The translations under genes and the position numbers were made by a program. From a virus: a stretch of DNA of 34,766 bases. The stretch is taken from the IMG/VR virus record IMGVR_UViG_3300043313_000583, positions 1 through 34,766 of that record, one strand, 5' to 3'. This document shows, in pieces, positions 30,933-34,766 of this stretch. The notes beneath the pieces were generated by a model. That model was not told the origin of the DNA. It searched no databases and saw only the letters and a list, made by a program, of their open reading frames with translations. Positions within the stretch are counted from its first letter, which is position 1. Every line of letters begins with the position of its first letter.

Positions 30933-31123
30933 GGCGCCCGAAGTCGCGTCACGCCGGCCGCGACAAGGCAACCCGCCGGCACGTCTATCAGGCCATCGTG
31001 CCGCTGGTGTGCGTGGAGTGCAGCACGCCGATCGGCGCCGGCGAGCTGTTCACACGGCGCGCGCTCGGCGTCGGTGGTACCGGGCCGGTGTGCTGGCGCC
31101 ACGGCGCCATCGTTCTATCGTGA
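30929..31123 (+). CDS. Small zinc-finger-like protein
   Basis: 64 residues from GTG 30929 (GTGA overlap). Basic start (RRPKSRHAGRDKATRRHVYQ), then VCVECSTPIGAGELFTRRAL and VCWRHG; the CxxC...CxxH order suggests one zinc centre. Likely nucleic-acid binding. It overlaps the next GTG at 31120. Confidence 0.68.
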   Translation: MRRPKSRHAGRDKATRRHVYQAIVPLVCVECSTPIGAGELFTRRALGVGGTGPVCWRHGAIVLS

Positions 31124-31377
31124 GCCGGTGCAACAGCTGCGGGCACGCGATCACGTGGGCACGTTCGCTGTCCACGGGCAAGCGCATCCCGATCAACGCC
31201 GAAGAGGACCCGACGGGCAACGTGGTGCTGTCGGGCAAGATCGGCGTGGACGGCGTGCCGATCGCGATAGTGGCCGGCGCGCGCACGATCGGCCAGCTGC
31301 CTGTGGACGCCGTGCGGTACCGTTCACACTTCGCCACATGTCCACACGCCGGGTCGTGGCGCCGGCGCAAGGGGTGA
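31120..31377 (+). CDS. Small zinc-ribbon hypothetical protein
   Basis: 85 residues from GTG 31120 (GTGA overlap). CNSCGHAITWARSLSTGKRI then PINAEEDPTGNVVL and YRSHFATCPHA is a pattern that recurs in actinobacteriophages: CxxC at the start and HxxxC near the end, with a conserved P-x-[ND] between. Probably zinc-binding; the biochemical role is not known. Last gene before a regulatory gap. Confidence 0.74.
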   Translation: MSRCNSCGHAITWARSLSTGKRIPINAEEDPTGNVVLSGKIGVDGVPIAIVAGARTIGQLPVDAVRYRSHFATCPHAGSWRRRKG

Positions 31378-31392
31378 CGCCGATACAGGACC

Positions 31393-31426
31393 GACCCTAG
31401 CCCGTAGCGTGGCGCCCGTCGGCGCC
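31393..31426 (+). promoter_or_regulatory. Intergenic GACCCTAG with GGCGCC hairpin
   Basis: GACCCTAG (31393-31400), the word also present inverted at 20054-20061, is followed by TAGCGT (31405-31410), a possible -10 box, and by GGCGCC-CGTC-GGCGCC (31411-31426), a six-bp stem with a four-base loop. It could form the start of the exported-protein operon or end the previous one. No -35 box is evident. Confidence 0.38.
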
Positions 31427-31453
31427 GCGTGTGACTGCCAGGGGGTGAAAACC

Positions 31454-31942
31454 ATGGCGCAACACTTCACCAGGGCGGCGCTCGGCGCCGTCGTTCTGAT
31501 CGCAGCATTAGGCCAGGCGCTCGTGAGCACGCCGGCGCCGGCAGCTACCCGACACGTCAACCGATGGGCGGAGTGTCGATACCAGTACGCGAACGGCGCC
31601 GCCGGCTGGACGCCGTACGAAGTCAGCAGGACGATCGACTGTGCAGCGGCACACTTCGGGGTGAGCGCGTCCACGGCGCACATGGTGGCCGATCGGGAGT
31701 CTCACCACGGCCAGTTCAGCACGAACCCGTACAGCTACGCGTGCGGCGTGTTCCAGCACCTGCCGCGCTACTTCAGCGGCAGGCTGGCGGCCGTGCCCGA
31801 CTGGCTCGGGCCGTTCGGCCATCCGTGGTCCGACCCGACGGTGGTGCACGGTGCCAGGTCCTACTGCTACAACGCACGCGACAACGTGCTGGCCGCGCTG
31901 TGGATGGTCCACACCAGCGGCTGGTGGGCATGGGGAGGCTGA
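31454..31942 (+). CDS. Exported lysozyme/transglycosylase-like protein
   Basis: 162 residues from ATG 31454, preceded by CCAGGGGGTGAAAACC; GTG 31409 in frame would mask the signal peptide. Residues 1-31 are a signal peptide ending in TPAPA-A. The mature domain has ADRESHHGQFSTNPYS, with E82 in the place of the catalytic Glu of SLT/goose-lysozyme-type enzymes, ACGVFQHLPRYFSGR matching the G-[VI]-FQ motif, and NVLAALWMVHTSGWWAW matching the A..w....GW..W end. Four Cys (41, 63, 97, 138) may form two disulfides. It should act on peptidoglycan from outside the membrane, as a lysin or in another wall-remodelling role. Confidence 0.8.
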   Translation: MAQHFTRAALGAVVLIAALGQALVSTPAPAATRHVNRWAECRYQYANGAAGWTPYEVSRTIDCAAAHFGVSASTAHMVADRESHHGQFSTNPYSYACGVFQHLPRYFSGRLAAVPDWLGPFGHPWSDPTVVHGARSYCYNARDNVLAALWMVHTSGWWAWGG

Positions 31943-31943
31943 C

Positions 31944-32786
31944 ATGCGGAGACTGATCGCAACGACAGCAGCGGCGCTCGTGCTCGCGAGCTCCGCGATC
32001 GCGGCCGAGGTCGCATCGGCGCCGGTTGCGCTCGCGGCGTCGCCAGGATGGATCACGACGTGCCCACAGTCGGCGCCGGACCACGTGGCCGACCCGATCG
32101 GTGGGGCGATGCACGTGCACAGGTTCGTGGGAGCCCACGAGCTGCTGGACACGAGCACGCCGGCCACCATGCGGGCATCGGGCACCAGCTGCCTGACACG
32201 GGGCGACAGCTCGGGCTCGTGGGTGCCACAGGTGCTGGAGGACGGGCAGCCCGTCGCGACCGGACCCAAGGGCACGCTGTTCTACTACCGGCGCAAGGGC
32301 GCGCCGGCCGGCGTGCAGGTCCAGCCGTTCCCTGATGGGCTGAAGTTCCTGGTGGGGAACGCGCACGCCACCAGCCAGGCCGACAACCCGGCGATCGGCG
32401 CCGGCCACATCACGTGGAAGTGTGGGCCGGGCTCGGGCACGGAGACACCGGCGCCGCCGGCACAGTGCAGCTCGGGCGTGCTCGTGGCGGTGTTCATCCT
32501 GCCCAACTGCGGCACGGGTGCGCTGGACAGCGCCGACCACATGAGCCACCTGGCGTACCCGGTGGGCTCCAGCTGTCCGGCGTCGCATCCGGTGGTGTTC
32601 CCGCGTATCCAAGCGTTCTGGCGCTTCCAGGTGGGCACCGATCCGATCAACCTGAGCCTGGCCAGTGGGCCGTACTACACGATGCACATGGACTACCTGA
32701 ACGCGTGGGACCAGGCGGCGCTCCAGTCACTGATCGCCAGGTGTATAAACGGCATGGTGGACTGCGGCACCGATCCGGCGCCGTAG
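31944..32786 (+). CDS. Exported DUF1996-like protein
   Basis: 280 residues from ATG 31944, one base after the preceding stop. A signal peptide is present (residues 1 to about 25-32). The mature part carries the DUF1996 pattern: GGAMHVHRFVGA (54-64), the first Cys (C83), SGSWVPQVLEDG (90-101), LFYYRR, QPFPDGLKFLVGNA (127-140), WKC (158-160), ILPNCGTG, SHLAYP, CPASHPVVFP (211-220) and the final MHMDYLNAWDQAALQSLIAR with C267. DUF1996 domains occur in secreted proteins of fungi and actinomycetes; their reaction is not established to my knowledge. Conserved His (57, 59, 201, 215, 248) and Trp suggest a metal- or sugar-binding site. Confidence 0.83.
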   Translation: MRRLIATTAAALVLASSAIAAEVASAPVALAASPGWITTCPQSAPDHVADPIGGAMHVHRFVGAHELLDTSTPATMRASGTSCLTRGDSSGSWVPQVLEDGQPVATGPKGTLFYYRRKGAPAGVQVQPFPDGLKFLVGNAHATSQADNPAIGAGHITWKCGPGSGTETPAPPAQCSSGVLVAVFILPNCGTGALDSADHMSHLAYPVGSSCPASHPVVFPRIQAFWRFQVGTDPINLSLASGPYYTMHMDYLNAWDQAALQSLIARCINGMVDCGTDPAP

Positions 32787-32800
32787 CGTGTCGGTGGGGC

Positions 32801-32820
32801 GCTCGAGAATCGAGCCCTAG
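32801..32820 (+). promoter_or_regulatory. GCTCGA-GAA-TCGAGC palindrome with GAGCCCTAG
   Basis: Perfect six-base arms 32801-32806 and 32810-32815 around GAA, overlapping GAGCCCTAG (32812-32820). CTCGAGAATC (32803-32812) is shared with 25881-25890. It lies in the 48-base gap before the gene at 32835, so it could be an operator for that gene or an internal promoter site. Confidence 0.5.
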
Positions 32821-32834
32821 CGGAAGGGGGAGCG

Positions 32835-33335
32835 ATGCGGAGGATCATGGTAGGGCTCGGGGTGGCGGCGCTGCTGCTGCTGGGAGCCATCCAGGCGGTG
32901 CCGGCGCAGGCGCAGCTGATAACCGACACCGTGTGCAAGACGTTCCACAGTTTCAACGGCAACGCCAAGGTGAAGATATGCGCCGAGGCGGTGCAGCACA
33001 CCGACACGGACAGGACGCTGGCACAGACCGACGTTAGCCCGGTATCGGGCTACCAGCGGCCCAACCTTGTCACCGTGACCGTCCGGCAGTGGTCGTCCGC
33101 GACCACCGGCAACTGGTGCAGCGGGCGTCTACCGGACTGCAACGGCAGCGGCAACGTCCACGCTGATTTCACGTTCCTGCCGAACGGGACGAACACGGAG
33201 GCGCTCACGCCGAGCGAGCACCACTGCCTGATCCATGCGGAGGTCGTGGCGTATATCGCGTGGCCTGGTGGCGGCACCAGCTCACCGATCGTGAACAGCC
33301 ACGACATGTCCACCGTGCAGTCGGGGTGCGTCTAG
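32835..33335 (+). CDS. Exported Cys-containing hypothetical protein
   Basis: 166 residues, GGAAGGGGGAGCG before ATG 32835. Signal peptide residues 1-26 (cleavage after AQA). The mature protein has six Cys (VCKTFHSF, KICAEAV, NWCSGRLPDC, HHCLIHAEV, SGCV) that could form three disulfides, and is rich in strands (LVTVTVRQWSSATTGNWCSG; NVHADFTFLPNGTN). It is the third exported protein in a row and the last before the 16-bp hairpin. No family recognised. Confidence 0.8.
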   Translation: MRRIMVGLGVAALLLLGAIQAVPAQAQLITDTVCKTFHSFNGNAKVKICAEAVQHTDTDRTLAQTDVSPVSGYQRPNLVTVTVRQWSSATTGNWCSGRLPDCNGSGNVHADFTFLPNGTNTEALTPSEHHCLIHAEVVAYIAWPGGGTSSPIVNSHDMSTVQSGCV

Positions 33336-33348
33336 GCCGCGCAAGGGT

Positions 33349-33403
33349 TCGGCGCCGGCTGGTCGCGACGGACATACGGGCCGTGAGGACCAGCCGGCGC
33401 CGA
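33349..33403 (+). terminator. Perfect 16-bp hairpin after the exported-protein cassette
   Basis: TCGGCGCCGGCTGGTC (33349-33364) is the exact reverse complement of GACCAGCCGGCGCCGA (33388-33403), with a 23-base loop. Very stable, 13 bases after the stop of the last exported-protein gene, and just before the next ribosome-binding site. No U-run, but the position and stem fit termination. It shares CCGGCTGGTCGCG with the hairpin at 19984. Confidence 0.78.
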
Positions 33404-33420
33404 CTTCCAAAGGGGAGACA

Positions 33421-33714
33421 GTGAACGACCCGGACCTGTGCGCGCTGTGCTGGCACGGCCGATATGCACACTGGACGACGTGTGCTCCAGGCTGCCGGTG
33501 CCCACGGTTCGTGGAGCCTGACGCGATCATCCACACGACCGAGCTGGAGCTGGTGACGTGCCCGAGCTGCGGCCAGGATCGGCTCACGCTGTACGTGATC
33601 CGCGAGGGCACGCTGTACGCGGTCGATGGCAAGGGCACCACGCGCGTGAGGCTGTCCGGCGTGGTGTGGTGCAAGGCCGCGGGCTGCACCTTCACGGACC
33701 AGGTGGCGGTGTAG
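33421..33714 (+). CDS. Small protein with two CxxC zinc motifs
   Basis: 97 residues from GTG 33421 with AAAGGGGAGACA before it. Cys/His-rich start (LCALCWHGRYAHWTTCAPGC, RC) and CPSCGQDR later; C-terminal WCKAAGCTF. At least two zinc centres are possible, so it may be a nucleic-acid or protein adaptor. The first gene after the cassette terminator. Confidence 0.75.
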   Translation: MNDPDLCALCWHGRYAHWTTCAPGCRCPRFVEPDAIIHTTELELVTCPSCGQDRLTLYVIREGTLYAVDGKGTTRVRLSGVVWCKAAGCTFTDQVAV

Positions 33715-33723
33715 GGTCCGGCC

Positions 33724-33996
33724 ATGGAGATAGCGGTGCTCCAGGTGCGCGATCACCACGCGACGGAGGGTAGCTTCGACGACCTGACGCACCTGGACAA
33801 GCTGCTGGAGGACTTCCTGCTGGACGTGTGCGGGTTCGTGGTGGCCGAGGACGACATGTGGCTGGTGCTGGCCATGGTGCAGGCTGACGAGCGCCGGACG
33901 CAGAACACCTGGCACGTGATCAAGTCCGCGATCGTGACCGAGCGCCGATACAAGGTGGAGACAGCGAACGACCTGGAGCGCCGGCGTGGAGCGTGA
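33724..33996 (+). CDS. Small hypothetical protein, leaderless-like start
   Basis: 90 residues from ATG 33724. TAGGGTCCGGCC directly precedes the ATG, with no Shine-Dalgarno; TAGGGT could be the -10 box of a leaderless transcript. The protein is mixed alpha/beta (LTHLDKLLEDFLLDVCGFVV, DDMWLVLAMVQADERRTQNT) with a charged end. Function unknown. Confidence 0.66.
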   Translation: MEIAVLQVRDHHATEGSFDDLTHLDKLLEDFLLDVCGFVVAEDDMWLVLAMVQADERRTQNTWHVIKSAIVTERRYKVETANDLERRRGA

Positions 33997-34294
33997 GCTG
34001 GTGGCGTGCGTCCCGATCGAGCGTGGATGGTGGGAGCAGGCCACCTACGTGGGCAAGGGCGAGTTGGCCGGCCAGGCGGTGGAGCAGCTCGTGCAGGTAG
34101 GGCAGCGCCTGGCCATCTCGCAAGGTGTCAGGCTGAAGGTGCTGCGCCAGCTGTACGTGGTGCCGCTGGACGAAGCCGAAGAGCGTGAGCTATACCCGAT
34201 GATCAAGGACGGCGCCGCGTGGCTGCTGCTGCGCGGTCGGTTCACGTGCGTGCCCATGCCGGCGCACGGCCCGATGGCGAAGGGGGAGACATGA
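33986..34294 (+). CDS. Small hypothetical protein
   Basis: 102 residues from GTG 33986, overlapping the previous gene by 11 bases. The middle is helical (ELAGQAVEQLVQVGQRLAIS) and a LYVVPLDEAEERELYPMIKD segment follows. Ends in a MAKGET tail that overlaps the next ATG. No family recognised. Confidence 0.64.
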   Translation: MERELVACVPIERGWWEQATYVGKGELAGQAVEQLVQVGQRLAISQGVRLKVLRQLYVVPLDEAEERELYPMIKDGAAWLLLRGRFTCVPMPAHGPMAKGET

Positions 34295-34509
34295 TCGTGC
34301 ACGATGAGTTCACACGGGGTGAGGTCGCAGGGTTCGTGCTCGCGCTGCTGCTGGTGTTCGTGGTCGTGTTCGTCACGATCATGGTGGTGCTGTACCTGGA
34401 CTGGCGACAGGGCGATGGCATCGGCGTGCCACGGCGTGCGGACCTACCCGAGCCACCCGTGGATCAGTGGACCGAAGAGCTGAAGCGCCACGACCGGGGC
34501 GACGTGTGA
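34291..34509 (+). CDS. Single-span membrane protein
   Basis: 72 residues from ATG 34291 behind AAGGGGGAGAC. One long membrane segment at residues 12-36 (VAGFVLALLLVFVVVFVTIM and VVLYL) after a short polar start, then an acidic C-terminal tail (EPPVDQWTEELKRHDRGDV). It overlaps the next GTG. Function unknown. Confidence 0.72.
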   Translation: MIVHDEFTRGEVAGFVLALLLVFVVVFVTIMVVLYLDWRQGDGIGVPRRADLPEPPVDQWTEELKRHDRGDV

Positions 34510-34742
34510 CGTACCGCAGGGACGCGATCAGCACGGGCAACTTCGACCTAACGTCCGACGACCTGTACCTGGGCGCGGTGCTGTCGGCGTCGCAGCCGGA
34601 CCACCACCAGGGGTCCTGCTCGTGCTCGTGGCGCGGTCCTGACAGGGCGCTACAGCAGCGGGCCGCGCTGGACGTGGAGGACCACATGGCGAGCGCGCAC
34701 GGCGATCCTGGCGACCTGGGGGAGCCAGGGGGTGGGGTATGA
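34506..34742 (+). CDS. Small hypothetical protein
   Basis: 78 residues from GTG 34506 (GTGA overlap). Polar, with a CSCSW motif near the middle and a His/Asp-rich second half (VEDHMASAHGDPGDLGEPGG). One Cys pair and two or three His could bind a metal. Its stop overlaps ATG 34739. Confidence 0.6.
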   Translation: MTYRRDAISTGNFDLTSDDLYLGAVLSASQPDHHQGSCSCSWRGPDRALQQRAALDVEDHMASAHGDPGDLGEPGGGV

Positions 34743-34766
34743 GGGCAAACGCGCGCGCGCGAAGGA
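34739..34766 (+). CDS. Start of a gene running off the right edge
   Basis: ATG 34739 overlaps the previous stop in ATGA and the frame stays open to the window end with nine codons read (MRANARARR). The overlap pattern fits the other genes here, but too little is visible to say more. Confidence 0.35.

Noticed and set aside
31409-31942. Longer lysozyme-like protein from GTG 31409
   Set aside because: It would place 15 polar residues before the signal peptide and start inside the intergenic hairpin; ATG 31454 has a good ribosome-binding tract and exposes the signal peptide.
1-34766. Integrase, attachment site, immunity repressor, DNA polymerase, helicase or primase
   Set aside because: I looked for their motifs in all supported genes and found none. 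They may lie outside the window, so absence says nothing firm about lifestyle.

Overview
The window reads as one continuous stretch of a tailed, siphovirus-type bacteriophage (Caudoviricetes) with very high GC content (about 70% by eye). Every supported gene is on the + strand, many starts are GTG, stop and start codons overlap repeatedly (ATGA, GTGA, TGATG), and codons mostly end in G or C. These traits, together with SPP1-type portal, MuF-like protein, GGGGGAA frameshift site and leaderless-looking promoters, suggest a phage of a GC-rich actinobacterium. The host genus cannot be read from the sequence.

Layout. (1) 1-7183: DNA packaging and head. End of the small terminase, large terminase, portal, MuF-like protein, two small head proteins, scaffold, major capsid protein and a small acidic protein, closed by a strong hairpin at 7201-7234. 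(2) 7253-18036: head-tail connectors, tail terminator, tail tube, G/GT tail chaperones with a -1 frameshift, a short tape measure and three large tail-tip or fibre proteins. (3) 18074-19972: a possible divergent zinc peptidase (endolysin candidate) followed by small membrane proteins that could supply holin functions, closed by a hairpin at 19984-20034. (4) 20091-29113: an early/accessory block with a winged-helix protein, an ERF-type annealing recombinase, an HNH nuclease, a DpdA/TGT-like base-exchange enzyme, a C5-cytosine DNA methyltransferase, a lipoprotein, a sortase-substrate-like surface protein and many small zinc-ribbon or membrane proteins. (5) 29114-29692: about 580 bases without a convincing gene. 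(6) 29693-34766: more small proteins, then a group of exported proteins (lysozyme-like, DUF1996-like and a Cys-containing protein) bounded by candidate regulatory motifs and a 16-bp perfect hairpin, then small proteins to the window end.

How the parts fit. Regions 1-3 are a standard late operon. Regions 4-6 look like host-takeover and DNA-modification genes in separate transcription units. Six CTAGGG/CCCTAG hexamers lie in the promoter-like gaps. Two gaps share a nearly identical promoter-plus-leader cassette, and two others share a 9-mer and a 10-mer in swapped order. The most unusual content is the set of six exported proteins (one lipoprotein, one with a possible cell-wall sorting signal, four others with signal peptides), with the lysozyme-like/DUF1996/secreted trio as the best candidate for an undescribed envelope-directed system. 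No integrase, immunity repressor, DNA polymerase, helicase or primase is visible, so the window is only part of the genome and lifestyle cannot be decided.
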